64,000 bases of DNA from Petrolisthes cinctipes (GCA_033782935.1 JAWQEG010001240.1:496001-560000); one strand, 5' to 3'. Positions 23,276 through 38,377 are shown, counted from the first letter of the stretch. Notes: generated by a model from the sequence alone, not told the origin. Translations and numbers: made by a program.

Positions 23276-25089
23276 TATTTTTGGGTCCTAGAAGCAATCT
23301 GTATATGCCTACTCCTAGTTAGAATGTTTTTAAGATACAGACCCAAAACATGCTCAAAATCGATAATTTAGGTGCCCAAAAGTCAATATGTGCATGCATC
23401 TTCTGTACCCGTTTATATCTCAAATTCAGGCTCAAAACACCCGAAAATTCAATATTTTGGGGTCCCAGAAGTGATCTGTACATGCCTACTTAGTGCTAGA
23501 ATACTTTCAAAATATAGGCCCAAAACATGCTAAACATCGATATTTTAGGTGCCCAAAGTCGATATCTCAAATTCAGGCCCAAAACACCCGAAAATTCGAT
23601 ATTTTGGGGTCCCAGAAGCGAACTGTACATGCCTACTCAGTGTTAGAGTATTTTCAAAATACAGGCTTAAAACATACTGAAAATCGATCTTTTAGGTGCC
23701 CAAAAGTCGATATGTGAATGCATCTTCTGTACCCGTTTATATCTCAAATTCAGGCTCCAAACACCCGAAAATTCAATATTTTGGGGTCCCAGAAGCGAAC
23801 TGTACATGCCTACTCAGATACAGGCCCAAAACATGCTGAAAATTGAAATTTTAGGTGCCCAAAGTCAATATGTGTATGCATCTTCTGCACTCGTTTATAT
23901 CTCAAATTCAACCTCAAATCTCCCGAAAATTCGATATTTTTGGGTCCCAGAAGCGATCTGTACATGCCTACTCCGTGCTAGAATGTTTTCAAAATATAGG
24001 CCCAAAACATGCTATAAATCGATATTTTAAGTGTCCAAAGTCGATATATGCATGCATCCTCTGTACCAGTTTATATCTCAAATTCAGGCTCAAAACACCC
24101 GAAAATTCGGTTTTTTAGGGTCCTAGATGCAATCTGTACATGCTTACTCCTAGTTAGAATGTTTTCAAGATACAGACCCAAAACATGCTTCAAATCGATA
24201 TTTTAGGTGCTTAAAAGTCGATATGTGCATTCATCGTTTGTACCCGTTTATATCTCAAATTCAGGCTAAAAACACCAAAAAAATCAATAGTTTGGGGTCT
24301 CAGAAGTGATCTGTACATGCCTACTTAGTGCTAGAATATTTTCAAAATATAGGCCCAAAACATGCTAAAAATCGATATTTCAGGTGCCCAAAGTCGATAT
24401 CTCAAATTCAGGCCCAAAACACCCGAAAATTCAATATTTTGGGGTCCCAGAAGCGATCTGTACATGCCTACTCCTTGTTAGAGTATTTTCAATATACAGG
24501 CCCAAAACATACTGAAAATCGATCTTTTAGGTGCCCAAAAGTCGATATGTGCATGCATCTTCAGTACCCGTTTATATCTCAAATTCAGGCTCGAAACACC
24601 CGAAAATTCGATATTTTGGGGTCCCAGAAGCGATCTGTAAATGCCTACTCAGTGCTAGAATGTTTTCAAACTATAGGCTCAAAACATGCTAAAATCGATA
24701 TTTTAAGTGTCCAAAGTCGATATGTGCGTGTATCTTCTGTACACGTTTATATCTCAAATTCTGGCTCAAAACACCCGAAAATTCAATATTTTGGGGTCCT
24801 AGAAGCGATCTGTACTTGCCTACTAAGTGTTAGAGTATTTTCAAAATACAGGCCCAAAACATGCTGAAAATCGATATTTTAGGTGACCAAAGTCAATATG
24901 TGTATGCTTCTTCTGCACCCGTTTATATCACAAATTCAACCTCAAAACTCCCGAAAATTCGATATTTTGGTGTCCTAAAAGCGATCTGTACATGCCTACT
25001 CAGTGCTAGAATATTTTCAAATTATAGCCCCAAAACATGCTAAAAATCGATATTTTGGTGCCCAAAGTCGATATCTCAAATTCAGGCCC
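23276..25089. repeat. Transition zone into the 3.5 kb tandem repeat
   Basis: From about 24040 this zone matches 27877 onward at a lag of about 3836 bp, including the rare GGTTTTTTAGGGTCC (24109, 27946) and ATTCATCGTTTG. Downstream of 25090 the lag falls to 3514 bp. The 322 bp difference equals one 174 bp and one 148 bp step present here and absent from the second copy. Confidence 0.82.
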
Positions 25090-28000
25090 AAAACACCCGA
25101 AGATTCAATATTTTGGGGTCCCAGAAGCGATCTGTACATGCCTACTCCGTGTTAGAGTATTTTCAATATACAGGCCCAAAACATACTGAAAATCGATCTT
25201 TTAGGTGCCCAAAAGTCGATATGTGCATGCATCTTCAGTACCCGTTTATATCTCAAATTCAGGCTCCAAACACCCGAAAATTCGAGATTTTTGGGTCCGA
25301 GAAGCGATCTGTACATGCCTACTCAGTGCTAGAATGTTTTCAAAATATAGGCTCAAAACATGCTAAAAATCGATATTTTAAGTGTCCAAAGTCGATATGT
25401 GCATGCATCTTCTGTACCCGTTTATATCTCAAATTCAGGCTCAAAACACCCGAAAATTAAATATTTTGGGGTCCCAGAAGCGATCTGTACATGCCTACTC
25501 AGATACAGGCCCAAAACATGCTAAAAATCGAAATTTTAGGTGCCCAAAGTCAATATGTGTATGCCTCTTCTGCACTCGTTTATATCTCAAATTCAGGCTT
25601 AAAACACCCTAAATTTCGATATTCTGGAGTCCCAGAAGCGAACTGTACATGCCTACTTAGTGCTAGAATATTTTCAAAATATAGGCCCAAAACATGCTAA
25701 AAATCGATATTTTAGGTGCCCAAAGTCGATATCTCAAATTCATGCCCAAAACAACCGAAAATTCGATATTTTGGGGTCCCAGAAGCGATCTGTACATGCC
25801 TACTCCGTGTTAGAGTATTTTCAAAATACAGGCTCAAAACATACTGAAAATCGATCTTTTAGGTGCCCAAAAGTCGATATGTGCATGCATCTTCTGTACC
25901 CGTTTATATCTCAAATTCAGGCTCCAAACACCAGAAAATTCAATATTTTGGGGTCCCAGAAGTGATCTGTACATGGCTACTCAGATACAGGCCCAAAACA
26001 TGCTGAAAATCGAAATTTTAGGTGCCCAAAGTCAATATGTGTATGCATCTTCTGCACTCGTTTATATCTCAAATTCAACCTCAAAACACCCGAAAATTCG
26101 ATATTTTTGGGTCCCAGAAGCAATCTGTACATGCCTACTCAGTGCTAGAATGTTTTCAAAATATAGGCCCAAAACATGCTAAAAATCGATATTTTAAGTG
26201 TCCAAAGTCGATATATGCATGCATCCTCTGTACCAGTTTATATCTCAAATTCAGGCTCAAAACACCCGAAAATTCGGTATTTTAGGGTCCTAGAAGCAAT
26301 CTGTACATGCTTACTCCTAGTTAGAATGTTTTCAAGATACAGGCCCAAAACATGCTTCAAATCGATATTTTAGGTGCCCAAAAGTCGATATGTGGATGCA
26401 TCTTCTGTACCCGTTTATATCACAAATTCAGGCTCCAAACACCCGAAAATTCGATTTTTGGGGGTCCCAGAAGCGATCTGTACTTACCTACACCGTGTTA
26501 GAGTATTTTCAAAATACAGGCCCAAAACATGATGAAAATCAATATTTTAGGTGACCAAAGTCAATATGTGTATGCATCTTCTGTACCCGTTTATATCTCA
26601 AATTCAGGCTCAAAACACGTGAAAATTCAATATTTTGGGGTCCCAGAAGTGATCTGAACATGCCTACTTAGTGCTAGAATATTTTCAAAATATTGGCCCA
26701 AAACATGCTAAAAATCGATATTTTAGGTGCCCAAAGTCGATATCTCAAATTCATGCCCAAAACACCCGAAAATTCGATATTTTGGTATTCCCAGAAGCGA
26801 ACTGTACATGCCTACTCCGTGTTAGAGTATTTTCAAAATAAAGGCCCAAAACCTACTGAAAATCGATCTTTTAGGTGCCCAAAAGTCGATATGTGGGTGC
26901 ATCTTCTGTACCCGTTTATATCTCAAATTCACCCTAAAATTCAATATTCTGGGGTCCCATAAGCGATCTGTACATGCCTACTCAGATACAGGCCCAAAAC
27001 ATGCTGAAAATCAAAATTTTAGGTGCCCAAAGTGTATCCATCTTCTGCACTCGTTTATATCTCAAATTCAACCTCAAAACACACGACAATTCGATATTTT
27101 AGGGTTCCAGAAGCGAACTGTACATGCCTACTCAGTGCTAGAATGTTTTCAATATATAGGCTCAAATCATGCTAAAAATCTATATTTTAAGTGTCCAAAG
27201 TCGATATGTGCATTCATCTTCTATACCCGTTTATATCTCAAATTGAGGCACAAAACACCCGAAAATTCGGTATTTTTGGGTCCTAGAAGCAATCTGTACA
27301 TGCCTACTTTTAGTTAGAATGTTTTCAAGATACAGACCCAAAACATGCTCAAAATCGATATTTTAGGTGCCCAAAAGTCGATATGTGCATGCATCTTCTG
27401 TACCCGTTTATATCTCAAATTCAGGCTCAAAACACCCGAAAATTCAATATTTTGGGGTCCCAGAAGTGATCTGTACATGCCTACTTAGTGCTAGAATATT
27501 TTCAAATTATAGGCCCAAAACATGCTAAAAATCGATATTTTAGGTGCCAAAAGTCGATATCTCAAATTCAGGCCCAAAACACCCGAAAATTCAATATTTT
27601 GGGGTCCCAGAAGCGATCTGTACATGCTTACTCCGTGTTAGAGTATTTTCACTATACAGGCCCAAAACATACTGAAAATCGATATTTTAGGTGCCCAAAA
27701 GTCGATATGTGCATTCATCTTCAGTACACGTTTATATCTCAAATTCAGGCTCCAAACACCCGAAAATTCGATATTTTTGGGTCCCTGAAGCGATCTGTAC
27801 ATGCCTACTCAGTGCTAGAATGTTTTCAAAATATAGGCTCAAAACATGCTAAAAATCGATATTTTAAATGTCCAAAGTCGATATGTGCATGCATCCTTTG
27901 TACCAGTTTATATCTCAAATTCAGGCTCAAAACACCCGAAAATTCGGTTTTTTAGGGTCCTAGAAGCAATCTGTACATGCTTACTCCTAGTTAGAATGTT

Positions 28001-31000
28001 TTCAAGATACAGACCCAAAACATGCTTCAAATCGATATTTTAGGTGCCCAAAAGTCGATATGTGCATTCATCGTTTGTACCCGTTCATATCTCAAATTCA
28101 GGCTCAAAACACCCGAAAATTCGATATTTTGGGGTCCCAGAAGTGATCTGTACATGCCTACTTAGTGCTAGAATATTTTCAAATTATAGGCCCAAAACAT
28201 GCTAAAATCGATATTTTAGGTGCCCAAAGTCGATATCTCAAATTCAGGCCCAAAACACCCGAAAATTCAATATTTTGGGGTCCCAGAAGCGATCTGTACA
28301 TGCCTACTCCTTGTTAGAGTATTTTCAATATACAGGCCCAAAACATACTGAAAATCGATCTTTTAGGTGCCCAAAAGTCGATATGTGCATGCATCTTCAA
28401 TACCCGTTTATATCTCAAATTCAGGCTCGAAACACCCGAAAATTCGATATTTTGGGGTCCCAGAAGCGATCTGTAAATGCCTACTCAGTGCTAGAATGTT
28501 TTCAAAATATAGGCTCAAAACATGCTAAAATCGATATTTTAAGTGTCCAAAGTCGATATGTGCGTGTATCTTCTGCACCCGTTTATATCACAAATTCAAC
28601 CTCAAAACACCCGAAAATTCAATATTTTGGGGTCCCAGAAGCGATCTGTACATGCCTACTCCGTGTTAGAGTATTTTCAATATACAGGCCCAAAACATAC
28701 TGAAAATCGATCTTTTAGGTGCCCAAAAGTCGATATGTGCATGCATCTTCAGTACCCGTTTATATCTCAAATTCAGACTCCAAACACCCGAAAATTCGAG
28801 ATTTTTGGGTCCGAGAAGCGATCTGTACATGCCTACTCAGTGCTAGAATGTTTTCAAAATATAGGCTCAAAACATGCTAAAAATCGATATTTTAAGTGTC
28901 CAAAGTCGATATGTGCATGCATCTTCTGTACCCGTTTATATCTCAAATTCAGGCTCAAAACACCCGAAAATTAAATATTTTGGGGTCCCAGAAGCGATCT
29001 GTACATGCCTACTCAGATACAGGCCCAAAACATGCTAAAAATCGAAATTTTAGGTGCCCAAAGTCAATATGTGTATGCCTCTTCTGCACTCGTTTATATC
29101 TCAAATTCAGGCTTAAAACACCCTAAATTTCGATATTCTGGAGTCCCAGAAGCGAACTGTACATGCCTACTTAGTGCTAGAATATTTTCAAAATATAGGC
29201 CCAAAACATGCTAAAAATCGATATTTTAGGTGCCCAAAGTCGATATCTCAAATTCATGCCCAAAACAACCGAAAATTCGATATTTTGGGGTCCCAGAAGC
29301 GATCTGTACATGCCTACTCCGTGTTAGAGTATTTTCAAAATACAGGCTCAAAACATACTGAAAATCGATATTTTAGGTGCCCAAAAGTCGATATGTGCAT
29401 GCATCTTCTGTACCCGTTTATATCTCAAATTCAGGCTCCAAACACCAGAAAATTCAATATTTTGGGGTCCCAGAAGTGATCTGTACATGGCTACTCAGAT
29501 ACAGGCCCAAAACATGCTGAAAATCGAAATTTTAGGTGCCCAAAGTCAATATGTGTATGCATCTTCTGCACTCGTTTATATCTCAAATTCAACCTCAAAA
29601 CACCCGAAAATTCGATATTTTTGGGTCCCAGAAGCAATCTGTACATGCCTACTCAGTGCTAGAATGTTTTCAAAATATAGGCCCAAAACATGCTAAAAAT
29701 CGATATTTTAAGTGTCCAAAGTCGATATATGCATGCATCCTCTGTACCAGTTTATATCTCAAATTCAGGCTCAAAACACCCGAAAATTCGGTATTTTAGG
29801 GTCCTAGAAGCAATCTGTACATGCTTACTCCTAGTTAGAATGTTTTCAAGATACAGACCCAAAACATGCTTCAAATCGATATTTTAGGTGCCCAAAAGTC
29901 GATATGTGGATGCATCTTCTGTACCCGTTTATATCTCAAATTCAGGCTCCAAACACCCGAAAATTCGATTTTTTGGGGTCCCAGAAGCGATCTGTACTTA
30001 CCTACACCGTGTTAGAGTATTTTCAAAATACAGGCCCAAAACATGATGAAAATCAATATTTTAGGTGACCAAAGTCAATATGTGTATGCATCTTCTGTAC
30101 CCGTTTATATCTCAAATTCAGGCTCAAAACACGTGAAAATTCAATATTTTGGGGTCCCAGAAGTGATCTGAACATGCCTACTTACTGCTAGAATATTTTC
30201 AAAATATTGGCCCAAAACATGCTAAAAATCGATATTTTAGGTGCCCAAAGTCGATATCTCAAATTCATGCCCAAAACACCCGAAAATTCGATATTTTGGT
30301 ATTCCCAGAAGCGAACTGTACATGCCTACTCCGTGTTAGAGTATTTTCAAAATACAGGCCCAAAACCTACTGAAAATTGATCTTTTAGGTGCCCAAAAGT
30401 CGATATGTGGGTGCATCTTCTGTACCCGTTTATATCTCAAATTCACCCTAAAATTCAATATTCTGGGGTCCCATAAGCGATCTGTACATGCCTACTCAGA
30501 TACAGGCCCAAAACATGCTGAAAATCAAAATTTTAGGTGCCCAAAGTGTATCCATCTTCTGCACTCGTTTATATCTCAAATTCAACCTCAAAACACACGA
30601 CAATTCGATATTTTAGGGTTCCAGAAGCGAACTGTACATGCCTACTCAGTGCTAGAATGTTTTCAAAATATAGGCTCAAAACATGCTAAAAATCTATATT
30701 TTAAGTGTCCAAAGTCGATATGTGCATTCATCTTCTATACCCGTTTATATCTCAAATTGAGGCACAAAACACCCGAAAATTCGGTATTTTTGGGTCCTAG
30801 AAGCAATCTGTACATGCCTACTTTTAGTTAGAATGTTTTCAAGATACAGACCCAAAACATGCTCAAAATCGATATTTTAGGTGCCCAAAAGTCGATATGT
30901 GCATGCATCTTCTGTACCCGTTTATATCTCAAATTCAGGCTCAAAACACCCGAAAATTCAATATTTTGGGGTCCCAGAAGTGATCTGTACATGCCTACTT

Positions 31001-31735
31001 AGTGCTAGAATATTTTCAAATTATAGGCCCAAAACATGCTAAAAATCGATATTTTAGGTGCCAAAAGTCGATATCTCAAATTCAGGCCCAAAACACCCGA
31101 AAACTCAATATTTTGGGGTCCCAGAAGCGATCTGTACATGCTTACTCCGTGTTAGAGTATTTTCACTATACAGGCCCAAAACATACTGAAAATCGATATT
31201 TTAGGTGCCCAAAAGTCGATATGTGCATTCATCTTCAGTACACGTTTATATCTCAAATTCAGGCTCCAAACACCCGAAAATTCGATATTTTTGGGTCCCT
31301 GAAGCGATCTGTACATGCCTACTCAGTGCTAGAATGTTTTCAAAATATAGGCTCAAAACATGCTAAAAATCGATATTTTAAATGTCCAAAGTCGATATGT
31401 GCATGCATCCTTTGTACCAGTTTATATCTCAAATTCAGGCTCAAAACACCCGAAAATTCGGTTTTTTAGGGTCCTAGAAGCAATCTGTACATGCTTACTC
31501 CTAGTTAGAATGTTTTCAAGATACAGACCCAAAACATGCTTCAAATCGATATTTTAGGTGCCCAAAAGTCGATATGTGCATTCATCGTTTGTACCCGTTC
31601 ATATCTCAAATTCAGGCTCAAAACACCCGAAAATTCGATATTTTGGGGTCCCAGAAGTGATCTGTACATGCCTACTTAGTGCTAGAATATTTTCAAATTA
31701 TAGGCCCAAAACATGCTAAAATCGATATTTTAGGT
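25090..31735. repeat. 3514 bp tandem repeat, nearly two copies
   Basis: 25090-28221 matches 28604-31735 at a constant lag of 3514 bp. Differences are few, for example AGGCCC against AGACCC (26342, 29856), ATCACAAATTC against ATCTCAAATTC (26420, 29934) and CAATATATAGG against CAAAATATAGG (27150, 30664). Each unit holds over twenty monomers of all major subtypes, so this is a large segmental duplication of mosaic satellite rather than a simple HOR. Confidence 0.88.
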
Positions 31736-34387
31736 GCCAAAAGTCGATATCTCAAATTCAGGCCCAAAACACAAGAAAATTCGATATTTTGGGGTCCCAG
31801 AATCGATTTGTACATGCCTACTCCGTGTTAGAGTATTTTCAATATACAGGCCCAAAACATACTGAAATTCGATCTTTTAGGTGCCCAAAAGTCGGTATGT
31901 GCATGCATCTTCAGTACACGTTTATATCTCAAATTCGGGCTCGAAACACCCAAAAATTCGATATTTTTGGGTCCCAGAATCGATCTGTACATGCCTACTC
32001 AGTGCTAGAATGTTTTCAAAATATAGGCTCAAAACATGCTAAAAATCGATATTTTAAGTGTCCAAAGTCGATATGTGCGTGTATCTTCTGTACACGTTTA
32101 TATCTCAAATTCAGGCTCGAAACACCCGAAAATTCAATATTTTGGGGTCCCAGAAGTGATCTGAACATGCCTACTTAGTGCTAGAATATTTTCGAAATAT
32201 AGGCCCAAAACATGCTAAAAATCGATATTTTAGGTGCCCAAAGTCGATATCTCAAATTCATGCCCAAAACACCCGAAAATTCGATATTTTGGGGTTCCAG
32301 AAGCGAACTGTACATGCCTACTCAGATACAAGCCCAAAACATGCTGAAAATCGAAATTTTAAGTACCCAAAGTCAATATGTGTATGCATCTTCTGCACTC
32401 GTTTATATCTCAAATTCAGGCTTAAAACACCCTAAATTTCAATATTCTGGGGTCCCAGAAGCGAACTGTACATGCCTACTCCGTGTTAGAGTATTTTCAA
32501 AATACAGGCCCAAAACATACTGAAAATCGATCTTTTTGGTGCCCAAAAGTCGATATGTGCATGAATCTTCTGTACCCGTTTATATCTCAAATTCACCCTA
32601 AAATTCAATATTCTGGGGTCCCATAAGCGATCTGTACATGCCTACTCAGATACAGGCCCAAAACATGCTGAAAATCAAAATTTTAGGTGCCCAAAGTGTA
32701 TCAATCTTCTGCACTCGTTTATATCTCAAATTCAGGCTCAAAACACCCGAAAATTCGATATTTTGGGGTCCCAGAAGCGATCTGTACATGCCTACTCAGT
32801 GCTAGAATGTTTTCAAAATATAGGCTCAAAACATGCTAAAAATCGATATTTTAAGTGTCCATAGTCGATATGTGCATGCATCTTCTATACCCGTTTATAT
32901 CTCAAATTGAGGCTCAAAACACCCGAAAATTCGGTATTTTTGGGTCCTAGAAGCAATCTGTACATGCCTACTTCTAGTTAGAATGTTTTCAAGATACAGA
33001 ACCAAAACATGCTCAAAATCGATATTTTAGGTGCCCAAAAGTCGATATGTGCATGCATCTTCTGTACCCGTTTATATCTCAAATTCAGGCTCAAAACACC
33101 CGAAAATTTGATATTTTGGGGTCCAAGAAGTGATCTGTACATGCCTACTTAGAGCTAGAATATTTTCCAAATATAGGCCCAAAACATGCTAAAAATCGAT
33201 ATTTTAGGTGCGCAAAGTCGATATCTCAAATTCAGGCCGAAAACACCCGAAAATTCGATATTTTGGGGCCCCAGAAGCGAACTGTACATGCCTACTCAGT
33301 GTTAGAGTATTTTCAATATACCGGCTCAAAACATACTGAAAATCGATCTTTTATGAGCCCAAAAGTCGATATGTGGATGCATCTTCTGTACCCGTTTATA
33401 TCTCAAATTCAGGCTCCAAACACCCGAAAATTCGATATTTTGGGGTCCCAAAAGCAAACTGTACATGCCTACTCCGTGTTAGAGTATTTTCAAAATACAG
33501 GCCCAAAACATACTGAAAATCGATCTTTTAATTGCCCAAAAGTCGATATGTGCATACATCTTCTGTACCCGTTTATATTTTAAATTCAGGCTCCAAACTC
33601 CCGAAAATTCCATATTTTGGTTTCCCAGAAGCGATCTGTACATGCCTACTCAGATACAGGCCCAAAACAAGCTGAAACTCGAAATTTTAGGTGCCAAAAG
33701 GCAATATATATGCATCTTCTGCACTCGTTTATATCTCAAATTCAACCTCAAAACACCCGAAAATTCGATATTTTTGGGTCCTAGAAGCGATCTGTACATG
33801 CCTACTCAGTGCTAGAATGTTTTCAAAATATAGGCTCAAAACATGCTAAAAATCGATATTTTAAGTAACGAAAGTCGATATGTGCATGCATCCTCTGTAT
33901 CCGTTTATATCCCAAATTCAGGCTCAAAACACCCGAAAATTCGGTATTTTTGGGTCCTAGAAGCAATCTGTACATGCCTACTTTTAGTTAGAATGTTTTC
34001 AAGATATAGACCCAAAACATGCTCAAAATCGATATTTTAGGTGCCCAAAAGTCGATATGTGCATGCATCTTCTGTACCCGTTTATATCTCAAATTCAGGC
34101 TCAAAACACCCGAAAATTCAATATTTTGGGGTCCCAGAAGTGATCTGTACATGCCTACTTAGTGATAGAAAATTTTCAAAATATAGGCCCAAAACATGCT
34201 AAAAATCGATATTTTAGGTGCCCAAAGTCGATATCTCAAATTCAGGCCGAAAACACCCGAAAATTCGATATTTTGGGGTCCCAGAAGCGAACTGTACATG
34301 CCTACTCAGTGTTAGAGTATTTTCAATATACCGGCCCAAAACATACTGAAAATCGATCTTTTAGGTGCCCAAAAGTCGATATTTGGA
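31736..34387. repeat. Mosaic satellite zone
   Basis: Contains the 31957-32729 dispersed block, then full and short monomers. About 33170-33710 recurs at about 38286-38826 with a lag of 5116 bp; shared markers are GGGGCCCCAGAAGC and CCATATTTTGGTTTCCC. Parts near 33760-34040 recur at a lag of 2132 bp around 35892-36172, including TTTTAAGTAAC. No non-satellite sequence. Confidence 0.83.
31957..32729. repeat. Block with distant copy at 18718-19490
   Basis: Second copy of the dispersed block, starting just after the end of the 3514 bp period region and ending where CAACCTCAAAACACCCGAC at the partner is replaced by an AGGCTCAAAACACCCG form. Confidence 0.78.
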
Positions 34388-37300
34388 TGCATCTTCAGTA
34401 CCCGTTTATATCTCAAATTCAGGCTCCAAACACCCGAAAATTCGATATTTTTGGGTTCCAGAAGCGATCTGTACATGCCTACTCAGTGCTAGAATGTTTT
34501 CAAAATATAGGCTCAAAACATGCTAAAAATCGATATTTTAAGTGTCCAAAGTCGATATGTGCATGCATCTTCTGTATCCGTTTATATCTCAAATTCAGGC
34601 TCAAAACACCCGAAAATTAAATATTTTGGGGTCCCAGAAGCGATCTGTACATGCCTACTCAGATACAGGCCCAAAACATGCTGAAAATCGAAATTTTAGG
34701 TGCCCAAAGTCAATATGTGTATGCATCTTATGCACTCGTTTATATCTCAAATTCAGGCTTAAAACACCCTAAATTTCGATATTCTGGGGTCCCAGAAGCG
34801 AACTGGACATGCCTACTTAGTGCTAGAATATTTTCAAAATATAGGCCCAAAACATGCTAAAAATCGAAATTTTAGGTGCCCAAAGTCGATATCTCAAATT
34901 CATGCCCAAAACAACCGAAAATTCGATATTTTGGGGTCCTAGAAGCGATCTGTACATGCCTACTCCGTGTTAGAGTATTTTCAAAATACAGGCCCAAAAC
35001 ATACTGAAAATCGATCTTTTAGGTGCCCAAAAGTCGATATGTGCATGAATCTTCTGTACCCGTTTATATCTCAAATTCACCCTAAAATTCAATATTCTGG
35101 GGTCCCATAAGCGATCTGTACATGCCTACTCAGATACAGGCCCAAAACATGCTGAAAATCAAAATTTTAGGTGCCCAAAGTGTATCAATCTTCTGCACTC
35201 GTTTATATCTCAAATTCAACCTCAAAACACCCGACAATTCGATATTTTTGGGTCCCAGAAGCGATCTGTACATGCCTACTCAGTGCTAGAATGTTTTCAA
35301 AATATAGGCTCAAAACATGCTAAAAATCGATATTTTAAGTGTCCATAGTCGATATGTGCATGCATCTTCTATACCCGTTTATATCTCAAATTGAGGCTCA
35401 AAACACCCGAAAATTCGGTATTTTTGGGTCCTAGACGCAATCTGTACATGCCTACTTCTAGTTAGAATGTTTTCAAGATACAGACTCAAAACATGCTCAA
35501 AATCGATATTTTAGGTGCCCAAAAGTCGATATGTGAATGCATCTTCTGTACCCGTTTATATCTCAAATTCAGGCTCAAAACACCCGAAAATTTGATATTT
35601 TGGGGCCCCAGAAGTAATTTGTACATGCCTACTTAGTGCTAGAATATTTTCCAAATATAGGCCCAAAACATGCTAAAAATCGATATTTTAGGTGCGCAAA
35701 GTCGATATCTCAAATTCAGGCCGAAAACACCCGAAAATTCGATATTTTGGGGTCCCAGAAGCGATCTGTACATGCCTACTCAGATACAGGCCCAAAACAA
35801 GCTGAAAATCGAAATTTTAGGTGCCAAAAGGCAATATGTGTATGCATCTTCTGCACTCGTTTATATCTCAAATTCAACCTCAAAACACCCGAAAATTCGA
35901 TATTTTTGGGTCCTAGAAGCGATCTGTACATGCCTACTCAGTGCTAGAATGTTTTCAAAATATAGGCTCAAAACATGCTAAAAATCGATATTTTAAGTAA
36001 CCAAAGTCGATATGTGCATGCATCCTCTGTATCCGTTTATATCCCAAATTCAGGCTCAAAACACCCGAAAATTCGGTATTTTTGGGTCCTAGAAGCAATC
36101 TGTACATGCATACTTTTACTTAGAATGTTTTCAAGATACAGACCCAAAACATGCTCAAAATCAATATTTTAGGTGCCCAAAAGTCGATATGTGCATGCAT
36201 CTTCTGTACCCGTTTATATCTCAAATTCAGGCTCAAAACACCCGAAAATTCAATATTTTGGGGTCCCAGAAGTGATCTGTACATGCCTACTTAGTGCTAG
36301 AAAATTTTCAATAATATAGGCCCAAAACATGCTAAAAATCGATATTTTAGGTGCCCAAAGTCGATATCTCAAATTCAGGCCGAAAACACCCGAAAATTCG
36401 ATATTTTGGGGTCCCAGAAGCGAACTGTACATGCCTACTCAGTGTTAGAGTATTTTCAATATACCGGCCCAAAACATACTGAAAATCGATCTTTTAGGTG
36501 CCCAAAAGTCGATATTTGGATGCATCTTCTGTACCCGTTTATATCTCAAATTGAGGCTCAAAACACCCGAAAATTCGATATTATGGGGTCATAGAAGCGA
36601 TCTGTACTTGCATACTAAGTGTTAGAGTATTTTCAAAATACAGGCCCAAAACATGCTAAAAATCGATATTTTAGGTGACCAAAGTCAATATGTGTATGCT
36701 TCTTTTGCACCCGTTTATAATACAAATTCAACCTCAAAACACCCGAAAATTCGATATTTTGGGGTCCCAAAAGCGATCTGTACATGCCTATTCAGTGCAA
36801 GAATATTTTCAAATTATAGGCCCAAAACATGCTAAAAATCGATATTTTGGTGCCCAAAGTCGATATCTCAAATTCAGGCCCAAAACACCCGAAAATTCAA
36901 CATTTTGGGGTCCCAGAAGCGATCTGTACTTGCCTACTCCGTGTTAGAGTATTTTCAATATACAGGCCCAAAACATATTGAAAATCGATCTTTTAGGTGC
37001 TCAAAAGTCGATATGTGCATGCATCTTCAGTACCCGTTTATATCTCAAATTCAGGCTCCAAACACCCGAAAATTCGATATTTTTGGGTTCCAGAAGCGAT
37101 CTGTACATGCCTACTCAGTGCTAGAATGTTTTCAAAATATAGGCTCAAAACATGCTAAAAATCGATATTTTAAGTGTCCAAAGTCGATATGTGCATGCAT
37201 CTTCTGTACCCGTTTAAATCTCAAATTCAGGCTCAAAACACCCGAAAATTAAATATTTTGGGGTCCCAGAAGCGATCTGTACATGTCTACTCAGATACAG

Positions 37301-38377
37301 GCCCAAAACATGCTGAAAATCGAAATTTTAGGTGCCCAAAGTCAATATGTGTATGCATCTTCTGCACTCGTTTATATCTCAAATTCAGGCTTAAAACACC
37401 CTAAATTTCGATATTCTGGGGTCCCAGAAGCGAACTGTACATGCCTACTTAGTGCTAGAACATTTTCAAAATATAGGCCCAAAACATGCTAAAAATCGAA
37501 ATTTTAGGTGCCCAAAGTCGATATCTCAAATTCATGCCCAAAACAACCGAAAATTCGATATTTTGGGGTCCCAGAAGCGATCTGTACATGCCTACTCCGT
37601 GTTAGAGTATTTTCAAAATACAGGCCCAAAACATACTGAAAATCGATCTTTTAGGTGCCCAAAAGTCGATATGTGCATGAATCTTCTGTACCCGTTTATA
37701 TCTCAAATTCACCCTAAAATTCAATATCCTGGGGTCCCATAAGCGATCTGTACATGCCTACTCAGATACAGGCCCAAAACATGCTGAAAATCAAAATTTT
37801 AGGCGCCCAAAGTGTATCAATCTTCTGCACTCGTTTATATCTCAAATTCAACCTCAAAACACCCGACAATTGGATATTTTTAGGTCCCAAAAGCGATCTG
37901 TACATGCCTACTCAGTGCTAGAATGTTTTCAAAATATAGGCTCAAAACATGCTAAAAATCGATATTTTAAGTGTCCATAGTCGATATGTGCATGCATCTT
38001 CTATACCCGTTTATATCTCAAATTGAGGCTCAAAACACCCGAAAATTCGGTATTTTTGGGTCCTAGAAGCAATCTGTACATGCCTACTTCTAGTTAGAAT
38101 GTTTTCAAGATACAGACCCAAAACATGCTCAAAATCGATATTTTAGGTGCCCAAAAGTCGATATGTGAATGCATCTTCTGTACCCGTTTATATCTCAAAT
38201 TCAGGCTCAAAACACCAGAAAATTTGATATTTTGGGGTCCCAGAAGTGATCTGTACATGCCTACTTAGTGCTAGAATATTTTCCAAATATAGGCCCAAAA
38301 CATGCTAAAAATCAATATTTTTGGTGCGCAAAGTCGATATCTCAAATTCAGGCCGAAAACACCCGAAAATTCGATAT
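34388..38377. repeat. Pair of blocks with 2632 bp lag
   Basis: 34388-35745 and 37020-38377 correspond at lag 2632, with shared rare features AAAATTAAATATTTTGGGG, GGGTTCCAGAAG, AAACAACCG and GGTGCGCAAAG. The stretch between them (35746-37019) is a different monomer order and includes TATAATACAAATTC at 36717 and an extra base in TTTTCAATAATATAGG at 36306. Confidence 0.83.
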
